Assembly: GCF_032586155.1 (NCBI RefSeq)
Contig: NZ_JAWHTC010000006.1
Location: 1-64,000 of the forward strand
Direction of reading: 5' to 3'
Length of the DNA: 64,000 nt
Source of the DNA: JAWHTC01 sp032586155
GTDB lineage: Bacteria > Pseudomonadota > Alphaproteobacteria > Rhodobacterales > Rhodobacteraceae
The translations under genes were made by a program, and so were the position numbers. The notes beneath the pieces are model-generated. The model made no database searches and was not told the origin of the DNA. It was given only the letters and a program-made list of their open reading frames with translations. Shown one piece after another: positions 35,158-43,284 of the stretch (positions are counted from its first letter, which is position 1; each line of letters starts with the position of its first letter).

Positions 35158-35883
35158 TCAGCCGCCGACAATCCAGCCGACCCCAAAGGCCACGACGCCA
35201 CAGATCGTCCCCACGGCCACCGTTTCTAAGACACACCGCGCCAGTCGCTCACCGGTTGCATTCCAGCGCAACAAACCCAACGCCACCAGCGCTGCAAAGC
35301 TGGCCGCCAGTGACAGACGAAAAGCGGTATTGTCGGCAGGCAACAGGAAGTAGGGTATCAGCGGCACCGACCCGAACACGACGAAACTGAAGAAGGTGAA
35401 AAACCCGTTCACCGCCGGATTGTCGGCATCCGGGTCGCTCATGCCGAACTCGTAGGTCATCATCAGATCCGCCATCATCGCCGGATTGCGAGAGATGATT
35501 TCCGTCGCTGCTTCGGCGTCCTCGTCCGGCAACCCGCGCTGGCGCAGGATGGTATTGAGTTCGAACCGTTCCTGGTCCGGGTTGGCGGCGATCTCCTGTA
35601 GTTCACGCGCCCGACGTGCATGGAACAGGTCATGCGCCGAACGGGTCGAAAGAAATTCCCCGAACCCCATGCTGACCCCGTCTGCGAACAGGTTGGCCAA
35701 GCCAAAGACCAGCACCGCCAGCGGCCCGACCTGCGCCACCCCGTCGGCGGCAGCCCCGGCAAAGCCCGCAACAATGGCAAAGGTGGTGACGATGCCGTCA
35801 TTGCCACCATAGGTGATCTGCTTGAGAAACTCCTGCGTGCGCCCCAGCGAATGCGCGACGCGACGATGCTCTTCCCAATCCAT
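35158..35883 (-). CDS. VIT1/CCC1-family iron/manganese transporter
   Basis: A 241-residue membrane protein of the vacuolar iron transporter family, which moves Fe2+ or Mn2+ out of the cytosol. QITYGGNDGIVTTFAIVAGFAGA is helix 1, GLANLFADGVSMGFGEFLSTRS is the conserved helix 2 with metal-coordinating residues, a cytosolic acidic helical region (LQEIAANPDQERFELNTILR) follows, and three more helices end the protein. It lies leftward, downstream of the peroxiredoxin gene but behind its terminator, so has its own promoter in the 66 bases or so between. Confidence 0.9.
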   Translation of the reverse strand: MDWEEHRRVAHSLGRTQEFLKQITYGGNDGIVTTFAIVAGFAGAAADGVAQVGPLAVLVFGLANLFADGVSMGFGEFLSTRSAHDLFHARRARELQEIAANPDQERFELNTILRQRGLPDEDAEAATEIISRNPAMMADLMMTYEFGMSDPDADNPAVNGFFTFFSFVVFGSVPLIPYFLLPADNTAFRLSLAASFAALVALGLLRWNATGERLARCVLETVAVGTICGVVAFGVGWIVGG

Positions 35884-35949
35884 GCCTGTGCCCCTGAGTT
35901 TGTTCTCCGTTTCCTGCCTGCACGATCAGCGGTGATTTGGCAAGAAAAC

Positions 35950-35977
35950 GGCCCGCCGGCAGGATGCGCGGCGGGCC
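35950..35977 (-). terminator. terminator of the peroxiredoxin gene
   Basis: GGCCCGCC and GGCGGGCC form an 8-bp stem with a 12-base loop; read leftward it is followed by GTTTTCTTG. It separates the peroxiredoxin from the VIT transporter. Confidence 0.8.
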
Positions 35978-36003
35978 CTCATTTCGTCCTGCAATGGCGC
36001 AGA

Positions 36004-36546
36004 TCAGGCGACCTGAACTGCTTCTTTGAGGTAGGCCATCACGGTTTCCGGCGAGGATTCGCCGTAGGGATCTTCGAGGTGGTTGTCCTCGCGGCCGGGC
36101 TCTTCGAACCAGGCTTCGATCACGCCGTCGTTAACGATGGCGGCATAGCGCCACGAACGGTAGCCAAAGCCAAGGTTGTCCTTCTTGACCAGCATGCCGA
36201 TCTTGCGGGTGAATTCGCCCGAGCCATCGGCGATCACCTTAACGTTTTCAAGGTCCTGCGATTCGGCCCATTTGTTCATCACGAAGCTGTCGTTGACCGA
36301 CATGCAGTAAATCTCGTCGACACCCAGACCGGCAAACTCGGCTGCGGCCTTCTCATAGCCGGGCAACTGGTAGGTCGAGCAGGTGGGTGTAAAGGCACCG
36401 GGCAGCGAGAACAGGATCACCCGTTTACCTTTGAAATAGTCATCGCTGGTCATGTTCTGCCAGCGGAACGGGTTCGGTCCCTCGACGCTTTCGTCGCGGA
36501 CACGGGTCTTGAACGTTACGTTGGGAACTTTGACGCCTTGCATCAT
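36004..36546 (-). CDS. peroxiredoxin (Prx5-like)
   Basis: A 180-residue thiol peroxidase removing hydrogen peroxide and organic peroxides. LFSLPGAFTPTCS holds the peroxidatic cysteine in the PxxxTxxC box; the arginine partner lies in the GFGYRSWRYAAIV strand. The fold and length match the Prx5/AhpE-type atypical class rather than AhpC. GAGG lies eight bases before the first ATG. An ICE-like palindrome lies 41 bases upstream, suggesting iron-responsive control. Confidence 0.92.
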   Translation of the reverse strand: MMQGVKVPNVTFKTRVRDESVEGPNPFRWQNMTSDDYFKGKRVILFSLPGAFTPTCSTYQLPGYEKAAAEFAGLGVDEIYCMSVNDSFVMNKWAESQDLENVKVIADGSGEFTRKIGMLVKKDNLGFGYRSWRYAAIVNDGVIEAWFEEPGREDNHLEDPYGESSPETVMAYLKEAVQVA

Positions 36547-36586
36547 CGGGTTATCCTCGCTTTTGGTTATGCTTCCAAGCGTCGGA

Positions 36587-36601
36587 TTAGAACGATTCTA
36601 A
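36587..36601. promoter_or_regulatory. Irr/ICE-like palindrome between prx and lipA
   Basis: TTAGAA-CGA-TTCTAA is a perfect 6-3-6 inverted repeat. It fits the iron control element recognised by Irr in alphaproteobacteria (core TTAGAAnnnTTCTAA, from memory). It lies 41 bases upstream of the peroxiredoxin ATG and 131 bases upstream of the lipA ATG, so it could control either or both. Binding is not shown by sequence alone. Confidence 0.6.
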
Positions 36602-36732
36602 CCCCTTCGCAATGCGACATTCACTCCCTTTTCCAAAGGGTTGATCAGGACGCATGGCGGCATCCCGGCTTTGGCCGTGACAGCATGCCATTGCACACTA
36701 TATAAGGGGGCGATTTGAAAGGACCCTGCCCG

Positions 36733-37683
36733 ATGCGCGACCTGAAACTGCCCGGCGAACGCCACCCCGAAAAGGCCCATCGCCCCGACAAGGCGCAGCC
36801 GAAAAAACCCAAGTGGATCCGGGTCAAGGCGCCCAGCGGCCCGGGCTATGCCGAGACCCACCGCATCATGCGTGAAAACAAACTGGTAACGGTTTGCGAA
36901 GAGGCCGGATGCCCCAATGCCGGCGAATGCTGGTCGCAGGGTCACGCCACCATGATGATCATGGGCGAGATCTGCACCCGGGGCTGTTCCTTCTGCAATG
37001 TCGCCACCGGCCGCCCCGATGCTTTGGACACGTTCGAGCCGGGCCGCGTGGCCCACGCGGTCAAGACGCTTGGCCTCAGCCACGTGGTGATCACCTCGGT
37101 AGACCGCGACGACCTTAAGGATGGCGGCGCCGAGCACTTCGCTCAGACCATCCGCGCCGTGCGCCACCAGTCACCCGAGACCACCATCGAGATCCTGACA
37201 CCGGATTTCCTCAAATGCGATGACAGCGTGCTTGAAGTGGTGGTCGAGGCCCGCCCGGACGTGTTCAACCACAATCTTGAAACCGTGCCAGGTCTCTATC
37301 CCACCGTGCGCCCCGGCGCGCGCTATTTCCACTCGCTGCGCCTGCTCCAGCGGGTCAAGGAACTGGACCCGTCGATGTTCACCAAGTCCGGCATCATGGT
37401 CGGCTTGGGAGAGGACGAACAGTCCGTGCGCCAGATCATGGATGACATGCGCGCGGCGGATGTGGATTTCCTGACAATTGGGCAATACCTGCAACCGACA
37501 CCGAAACACCATGCGGTGGATCGCTTTGTGACGCCCGGCGAGTTCAAGGCCTATGAAAAAGCTGCCTATGGCAAGGGCTTTCTGATGGTTTCGGCCACGC
37601 CCCTGACCCGTTCGTCCTATCACGCCGGCGATGATTTCGCCCGGTTGCGTGAAAATCGGCTGGCGAAACTCGGTCAGGGCTGA
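36733..37683 (+). CDS. lipA: lipoyl synthase
   Basis: A 316-residue radical SAM enzyme inserting two sulfurs into octanoyl-protein. The auxiliary cluster motif CEEAGCPNAGEC and the SAM cluster motif CTRGCSFC are intact, and the C-terminal RSSYHAGDDF holds the serine ligand. ATG at 36733 (AAAGGA nine bases upstream) is preferred over an in-frame TTG at 36715. It needs two [4Fe-4S] clusters, which makes the nearby iron-control-like palindrome of interest. No lipB is adjacent. Confidence 0.97.
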   Translation: MRDLKLPGERHPEKAHRPDKAQPKKPKWIRVKAPSGPGYAETHRIMRENKLVTVCEEAGCPNAGECWSQGHATMMIMGEICTRGCSFCNVATGRPDALDTFEPGRVAHAVKTLGLSHVVITSVDRDDLKDGGAEHFAQTIRAVRHQSPETTIEILTPDFLKCDDSVLEVVVEARPDVFNHNLETVPGLYPTVRPGARYFHSLRLLQRVKELDPSMFTKSGIMVGLGEDEQSVRQIMDDMRAADVDFLTIGQYLQPTPKHHAVDRFVTPGEFKAYEKAAYGKGFLMVSATPLTRSSYHAGDDFARLRENRLAKLGQG

Positions 37684-37737
37684 GCCGCTCACTGCTCGCG
37701 AACGGGCGCGTCTCGCTTGGCGGATCGCACAAACCTT

Positions 37738-37770
37738 CGTAGGGTGGGTTTCCAACCCACCTACCCTGCG
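37738..37770. repeat. REP-like short palindromic element
   Basis: CGTAGGGTGGGTT-TCC-AACCCACCTACCCTGCG folds with an 11-bp stem and one bulged G. It sits between lipA and the TPR gene, just ten bases before the ATG at 37780, and shares GTAGGGTG with elements at 62.2 and 62.8 kb. Confidence 0.55.
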
Positions 37771-37779
37771 AGGACGCTC

Positions 37780-39060
37780 ATGCTCACCGACGCCTACGGC
37801 ACCCCCCTGCACACGACCAAAGCAGAAGCCCGCGACGCCTATATCGACGGCATGACGGCCTATCTCGAGGCCCAGCCCGGCGTCGATGTCGCCTATGACC
37901 GCGCGATTGCGGCTGATCCGGGTTTTGCCATGGCCTACGCCGCCAAGGCCCGCAATGCCCAGGTCTATGCCCGCATCCCCGAGGCGCGTGCCCTGATGGG
38001 CCAGGCGATGGAGCGGGCCGAAGGCATCACCGGTCAGGCCCGCCAGCATCTTGAGGCATTCGACCACCTGATCCACTCGCGCGTACGCGAAGGCTATGCG
38101 CTCGTGCGCCAGCACCTTCTGGACTATCCCCGCGACGCGCTGGTGGCACAGACCTGCATGGGGGTGTTTTCCCTCATCGGTTTCTCCGGACAGTCGGGCC
38201 GCGAGGCCGAACATCTGGCGCTCGCTGAAATGCTCGCCCCGCACTATGGCGACGACCCCTGGTTCCTGTCGCAACTGGCCTTTGCCCAGATGGAGGCGGG
38301 GCAGTTGGACCCGGCGCTGAAATCCATTGACGCCTCGCTGGCCGCGCGACCCCGGTCCGGCCATGGCAGCCACATCCGGGCGCATCTATACTATGAAATG
38401 GGTAAAACCGCCGAAGGGCTGGCCTATCTCACCGACTGGATGAAGGACTACGACCGCGCCGGCATGATGCATTGCCACAATTCATGGCATTGTGCGCTCT
38501 GGTCGGTGGGATCGGGCGACGCGGCCACCATGTGGCAGATCGTCGACCGCGACCTGCTTCCGGACGTGACCCAAAGCCCCGGGCTCAACGTGCTGACCGA
38601 TCTTTCTTCGCTCTTCTACCGTGCCGGACTCGCCGGTGTCGAAGTGCCGCCGGAACGCTGGGCACAACTGTCGAACTATGCGGCGCGCGCCTTCCCCAAT
38701 CCCGGCCTCGGCTTCGCCGATATCCACGCCGCGCTGGCCCACGCCATGGCTGGTCGTGACGAAGCCCTGCGCAAGATCATCGAAGGGGCCAAAGGCCCCG
38801 TCGCCGATCAGGTTGCCCCCTGCGCAACCGCTTTCGCGTCAATTGCCAAAGGCGATTGGGCCGCCGCCGAATCCGCGCTCTTGCCGGTTATGGCCAGCCA
38901 CGAACGCTTGGGCGGCAGCCGGGCACAGCGCGATCTTCTGGAGTTGACCATGCTGCATGTGCTGATCCGCCAGGGTCAAGCGGGGGCCGCGCGGCGCCTT
39001 CTGACCATGCGACGTCCGATGACCGACAACAAAGCGGCAGTTCAGGGACTGGCCGCCTGA
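37780..39060 (+). CDS. TPR protein of the TTC38-like family
   Basis: A 426-residue soluble protein of helical repeats. MTAYLEAQPGVDVAYDRAIAADPGFAMAYAAKAR is a clear TPR pair at the N-terminus; FLSQLAFAQMEAGQLDPAL and HIRAHLYYEMGKTAEGLAYL follow, and the HNSWHCALWSVGSGD stretch with several His and Trp is a mark of the TTC38-like bacterial family of unknown function. ATG at 37780 is chosen because the frame upstream (to 37717) runs through a palindromic repeat. Its last 19 bases overlap the convergent gene. Confidence 0.75.
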   Translation: MLTDAYGTPLHTTKAEARDAYIDGMTAYLEAQPGVDVAYDRAIAADPGFAMAYAAKARNAQVYARIPEARALMGQAMERAEGITGQARQHLEAFDHLIHSRVREGYALVRQHLLDYPRDALVAQTCMGVFSLIGFSGQSGREAEHLALAEMLAPHYGDDPWFLSQLAFAQMEAGQLDPALKSIDASLAARPRSGHGSHIRAHLYYEMGKTAEGLAYLTDWMKDYDRAGMMHCHNSWHCALWSVGSGDAATMWQIVDRDLLPDVTQSPGLNVLTDLSSLFYRAGLAGVEVPPERWAQLSNYAARAFPNPGLGFADIHAALAHAMAGRDEALRKIIEGAKGPVADQVAPCATAFASIAKGDWAAAESALLPVMASHERLGGSRAQRDLLELTMLHVLIRQGQAGAARRLLTMRRPMTDNKAAVQGLAA

Positions 39061-39929
39061 CCGGGCAACGGCCCGCAACTCAACGCCTCACGGATTGCGT
39101 CGGCCCGCCCGTTGCCGCCGGTCAGCACTCCCGCGGCCTCCAACATCTCACGACTAGGGCGCCAGAGCTGGTCATGCGACGTGGCAAAGACCTTGGCAAT
39201 GAAACCCGGATCAACGCCGCGCTCCTTCAACCAGACCCGATCCCGTGCTTCTTCTTCGGCGATTGAAGACGCAGGCACATAACCCAGCAAGGCATATCCA
39301 TGAAACCCCAATGCGCCTTCGGGGCCAAGACCGCGATTGTGCCCAGCCATGAAGGCCAGCGTGCAGGCCGAAGCACACAATCCAACGGCCTGCGTGTCCA
39401 GCCCGTTCTCGGCAATTCTTGCGGCGAATGCTCTTGCTACCGGAACCAACCCACCTTCGCTGGTGAGACTGATGACCTCAAGATCGGGGTGGAACAAAAG
39501 CGTGGTACAGAAGCGGTTGTAGAGCGGCCATGTCATCGTGCCCTCGACAAACGCCGTTTGCCCCGCAACCGGTAAGGGCATCACTGGCGGCAGCCCGCCC
39601 GTATCCGCCCCGCGGGCGGCGTAACTGTCAAGTTCAGCCACTCCGAACAGGACCGTGGCAGCCCCGATCCCGGCCAGCGCTCCGCCAGCAGCCATACCGC
39701 TTTTTTCGCGTCGCGCCGCCCGCCAGGTGCCAACTACCTGCCAGATCAGCAAGCCAGCACTGGCCAGGGTGAACAGCGCAAACGCCACCAGCGGCCACTC
39801 TACCGGTCGCATTCGGCTGAGCCCGGACACACCAAGCCGCAACCCCAGCAGCGTGAGCAGCACCGTTGGCAACAGCGCCACCTGCCCTTGCCAATGCAAT
39901 CGGGCAAAACCTGTTATTCGGGATAACAT
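39042..39929 (-). CDS. membrane-anchored ClpP-like (COG3904-type) protein
   Basis: A 295-residue protein with three hydrophobic segments in the first 110 residues (LLPTVLLTLLGLRLGVSGL, PLVAFALFTLASAGLLIW, AGIGAATVLFGVAEL) and a periplasmic C-terminal domain. That part reads like ClpP/crotonase-fold proteins: SLTSEGGLVPVARAFAARI, then GLCASACTLAFMAG with Ser in the place of the ClpP nucleophile, and GALGFHGYALLG with a candidate His. A membrane-bound protease or hydrolase is plausible but unproven. The 3' end overlaps the convergent TPR gene. Confidence 0.65.
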   Translation of the reverse strand: MLSRITGFARLHWQGQVALLPTVLLTLLGLRLGVSGLSRMRPVEWPLVAFALFTLASAGLLIWQVVGTWRAARREKSGMAAGGALAGIGAATVLFGVAELDSYAARGADTGGLPPVMPLPVAGQTAFVEGTMTWPLYNRFCTTLLFHPDLEVISLTSEGGLVPVARAFAARIAENGLDTQAVGLCASACTLAFMAGHNRGLGPEGALGFHGYALLGYVPASSIAEEEARDRVWLKERGVDPGFIAKVFATSHDQLWRPSREMLEAAGVLTGGNGRADAIREALSCGPLPGQAASP

Positions 39930-40020
39930 GGGATCAGCTTAAGGCCCTTGCCCGCCTGCGTGCAACACTCGCCCGCTTCGCGCACGCCCCTCGATTATTC
40001 ACGAAAAATCGCGCCGGGCC

Positions 40021-41307
40021 TTACAGGTTACGAAATTTCTGTTCCTGCCGGTCATTCCACAGCACGGTCAGAACAAATCCTTCTTCGGTTTGCTCCTCCG
40101 TCTCGATTACCCCTTCCTCGTGCAGCCAAGCGCGTTTGCGACCCTCCGCATAGGGCAGAACCAGCCGGGTCTCGTGGCGTATCCCCACCAGCCTCTGTGA
40201 CACGGTTTCCAGGAAGGCTGCCATCCCTTCACCGCTGATCGCCGACAGGGCCACCACGTCATCATCGCGCGCCGCAGAGTTAAGAACCGCCTGGTGCGCA
40301 TCTTCCGGGAGCAGATCGATCTTGTTCCAGACTTCGAACTGAGGCGTGTCTTCACCGACACCCAGGGAAGACAGAATTGTGTGCACGTCCGCCGCCTGAT
40401 CTTCGGTTTCGGGGTGCGAGATATCGCGCACATGGCAGATCAGGTCCGCCGCCAAAACCTCTTCCAGCGTCGCGCGGAAGGCCGCGACCAGTTCTGTCGG
40501 CAGGTCCGAGATGAATCCCACCGTATCGCTGAGGATCACTTCGGGGCCACCATCGGGCAGCACCACCCGGCGCATGGTCGGGTCGAGTGTGGCAAACAAC
40601 ATGTCCTTGGCCATCACCTCGGCTCCGGTCAGCCGATTGAAAAGCGTGGATTTACCGGCATTGGTATAGCCCACCAGCGCCACGATCGGGAACGGCACCT
40701 TGGCGCGCGCCTTACGGTGCAACTCGCGGGTCTTGACCACCTTGGCCAGTTGCCGCCGCAACCGCACCAGCTGCTCGTCAATCGCCCGCCGGTCGGCCTC
40801 GATCTGGGTCTCACCGGGGCCGCCTACAAATCCAAGCCCGCCACGTTGCCGTTCAAGGTGGGTCCAGGCCCTGACCAGCCTTGTCCGTTGATAGGACAAC
40901 GCCGCCATCTCCACCTGCAACACGCCTTCGCGGGTGGCGGCACGGTCGGAGAAGATTTCCAGGATCAACCCGGTCCGGTCGAGAAGCTTGACCTTCCATT
41001 CCTTCTCGAGGTTGCGCTGTTGTACTGGCGACACCGGCCCGTCGATCAGGACCAGTTCGACCTCATTGGCCTGCATCCGGTCCTTCAGCTCGGCAATCTT
41101 GCCAGATCCGAACAACAGCCCCGGATGCGGCCTGGGCAGGCGCACAACCTCGGCGCCCACCACCTCAAGCTCGGGCAGTGCTGCGGCCAGCGAAACGGCT
41201 TCTTCCAGCGCGCGCTCGGGATCGCGCGTGCGGTCATCGTTGCGGATATCGGGATGCAGCACCCAGGCGCGGGTCACATGCGTCTCACCGGTTGCGGGGT
41301 CACCCAT
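40021..41307 (-). CDS. hflX: ribosome-associated GTPase HflX
   Basis: A 428-residue GTPase that splits stalled ribosomes, with an N-terminal HflX domain (EVELVLIDGPVSPVQQRNLEKE) and central G domain: G1 GYTNAGKST, G3 DTVGFISDLP, G4 NKID. The linker FVGGPGETQIEADRR is the family hallmark. The ATG overlaps the hfq stop in ATGA form, so both are made from one message. Last gene of the leftward trkA-trkH-hfq-hflX block. Confidence 0.96.
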   Translation of the reverse strand: MGDPATGETHVTRAWVLHPDIRNDDRTRDPERALEEAVSLAAALPELEVVGAEVVRLPRPHPGLLFGSGKIAELKDRMQANEVELVLIDGPVSPVQQRNLEKEWKVKLLDRTGLILEIFSDRAATREGVLQVEMAALSYQRTRLVRAWTHLERQRGGLGFVGGPGETQIEADRRAIDEQLVRLRRQLAKVVKTRELHRKARAKVPFPIVALVGYTNAGKSTLFNRLTGAEVMAKDMLFATLDPTMRRVVLPDGGPEVILSDTVGFISDLPTELVAAFRATLEEVLAADLICHVRDISHPETEDQAADVHTILSSLGVGEDTPQFEVWNKIDLLPEDAHQAVLNSAARDDDVVALSAISGEGMAAFLETVSQRLVGIRHETRLVLPYAEGRKRAWLHEEGVIETEEQTEEGFVLTVLWNDRQEQKFRNL

Positions 41308-41546
41308 CAGCTGGCGTCTTCACCCTCGTAAAGGCTGATCGGTTGGGCTGGCATGATGGTGGAAATCGCATGTTTGTAAACCAGTTGCGATTGGCCATCG
41401 CGGCGCAACAGCACGCAGAAATTGTCGAACCAGGTGATAACGCCCTGCAGTTTCACGCCGTTGATCAGAAAAATCGTGACGGGAACCTTGGTCTTGCGGA
41501 CATGATTGAGAAACGCGTCCTGGAGGTTTTGCTTGTCGGAAGCCAT
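41307..41546 (-). CDS. hfq: RNA chaperone Hfq
   Basis: A 79-residue Sm-like protein forming hexamers that pair small RNAs with mRNAs. MASDKQNLQDAFLNHVRKTK is a standard N-terminus, VPVTIFLINGVKLQGVITWF is Sm1, and QLVYKHAISTIMP is Sm2 with the KH residues of the proximal face. The C-terminal tail is short, usual for alphaproteobacteria. The start at 41546 follows from homology; the frame stays open further upstream. Confidence 0.97.
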   Translation of the reverse strand: MASDKQNLQDAFLNHVRKTKVPVTIFLINGVKLQGVITWFDNFCVLLRRDGQSQLVYKHAISTIMPAQPISLYEGEDAS

Positions 41547-41689
41547 GTTGGTTTTTGCCTTTTTCTTGCTCCGGCACCCACCGGTCATGGATCGGCGGGC
41601 ACGTCCCCTGTTCCGCGCGAGTATGTCGCGGCGCCGCCCGGGCGTCCAGAGCAAAAATCCTCATGGCCGGGCGCGGTGTATCCGGCGCG

Positions 41690-43207
41690 TCAATCTCGCC
41701 ACAGCACCGGGTTGATCAATGCGATAATCGCCAACAATTCCAGCCGCCCCAGCACCATTGCGGCCGAGAAAACCAGCTTGCCCGCCGCCCCCATTTCAAC
41801 CAGGAAAATCGGCGTGTCGGCAGCCGCCGCGACCAGTGGGCCCGTGGTACTGAGCGCGGCCACGGCCAACACGACGGCGTTTTCGAACCCGACGCCAAGA
41901 TAGGCCAGCACGGCCGAAACCAGGGCCAGGGTCAGCGCAAACAGCATGAAGAAGACCCAGGCGACGAAGGCGCCTTTGCGCCGGATGCGGCGACCGTGAC
42001 CCGCCGCCCGCCCGACCGAACTTGGATGAACCAGCCTGTCCATTTCGCGCAGCCCGTTGAGGTAAAGCGCGTAGACCCGCAAGAGCTTGACCCCGCCTGC
42101 GGTGGTGGCCACGCCGCCGCCCATCATCGCCAGACCCATCAGGATCATCCCCGGCGTGTTCAGCCCCGACCAATTGCGCGCCGCTTGCCAGCTGTCACTT
42201 TCGAACCCGGTGGTGGTCAGGAAGGACATCACCGTGAACACCGCGCCCCACAGCGCATGGGCTGCGGCGGCAAGGTTTTCCACAGCATCCACATCGTAGG
42301 CCGCCAGCCAGTGACGCAGCATCAACAGCATCGGCACCCCAGCCACCAGCAACAGACCAATGCGAAACTCCGGATCATGGTGAAGTCCTTGGCGCGCACT
42401 GGTTAGCGTATCAGACGAAAAGGTCAGCCGTGACAGCCCGAAGAACAGGAACAGGAAGACCAGCACCTCGCCGGCATAGCCCGCCTGCCCCCCGGCAAGG
42501 CTGCTGTTCAACGCGGTGATGCCACTTGTGGCCAGGGTCGACATGGCGTGGATCGCCCCGTCAAGCGGCCGCTCGCCGGCGATCACCAGGCAGAACCACA
42601 GCACGGCAGTCAGTCCGACATAAACCGGTGTCAATTGCCGGGCCGAGCGTTGCAAACGGCGATTGGCCTGGGTCACTTCATAGCGTTCCAGCGGCGTGTC
42701 CCCACGGCCCGGCTCGGCCGACGCCGTCACCTCGAACCCGCCCAGCGACAGCGGTGCCAGGATGGCAGCGGCAGAAATCCACATGATCAGTCCACCGAAC
42801 CAGCCCACTTGCGCCCGCCACAGATGCATCGAACCACTGAGCCGCTCGGCATCGAACAACGTCGCGCCGGTGGTGGTCAGCGACGACACCATTTCGACAT
42901 AGGCATTCAGATAGGACGTGGTGCGCAGCCCCTCATAGAGCGGCAGCGCCAGAAACAGCGGCAGGACCGTGAACCCGGCCAGCAACGCAGCCAGATCGGT
43001 CAATCCGCCGCGCGATTGTCGCGGCCGCCCTGACAGGGTGATGGTTATGACCGAAACGGTGAACAGCCCCAGGGTTCCGGCGTAAAAAAACGCCCGTGCC
43101 TCGCGGAACCCTTCCTGCACCAGCGCATGCAGTGCAGGGACATACATCGACAACGCCATCAGCCCGGCCAGAGCCAGGAAAAGCGGGATATGCCGAAACC
43201 GGTTCAC
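41690..43207 (-). CDS. trkH: potassium uptake protein TrkH
   Basis: A 505-residue inner-membrane K+ translocating subunit with eight or more helices and the four imperfect pore repeats: SLTTTGATLF, ATSGITAL, FLTTTGFESD and ALSTTGPLV. The glycine in each is the selectivity-filter residue. It needs TrkA, encoded 78 bases upstream on the same strand. Confidence 0.95.
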   Translation of the reverse strand: MNRFRHIPLFLALAGLMALSMYVPALHALVQEGFREARAFFYAGTLGLFTVSVITITLSGRPRQSRGGLTDLAALLAGFTVLPLFLALPLYEGLRTTSYLNAYVEMVSSLTTTGATLFDAERLSGSMHLWRAQVGWFGGLIMWISAAAILAPLSLGGFEVTASAEPGRGDTPLERYEVTQANRRLQRSARQLTPVYVGLTAVLWFCLVIAGERPLDGAIHAMSTLATSGITALNSSLAGGQAGYAGEVLVFLFLFFGLSRLTFSSDTLTSARQGLHHDPEFRIGLLLVAGVPMLLMLRHWLAAYDVDAVENLAAAAHALWGAVFTVMSFLTTTGFESDSWQAARNWSGLNTPGMILMGLAMMGGGVATTAGGVKLLRVYALYLNGLREMDRLVHPSSVGRAAGHGRRIRRKGAFVAWVFFMLFALTLALVSAVLAYLGVGFENAVVLAVAALSTTGPLVAAAADTPIFLVEMGAAGKLVFSAAMVLGRLELLAIIALINPVLWRD

Positions 43208-43284
43208 CCGACCGCTCGTCGCTCCCTCACGGGCGCGCCTCGCTGTATCTGAGGGAGTTGCCCCGCAGCCATACGCGCCCTCCC

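Noticed and set aside
37171..38385. Long antisense open frame over lipA and the TPR gene
   Set aside because: It spans two supported genes and a palindromic repeat, and its translation looks like shadow sequence rich in Arg, Gly and His.
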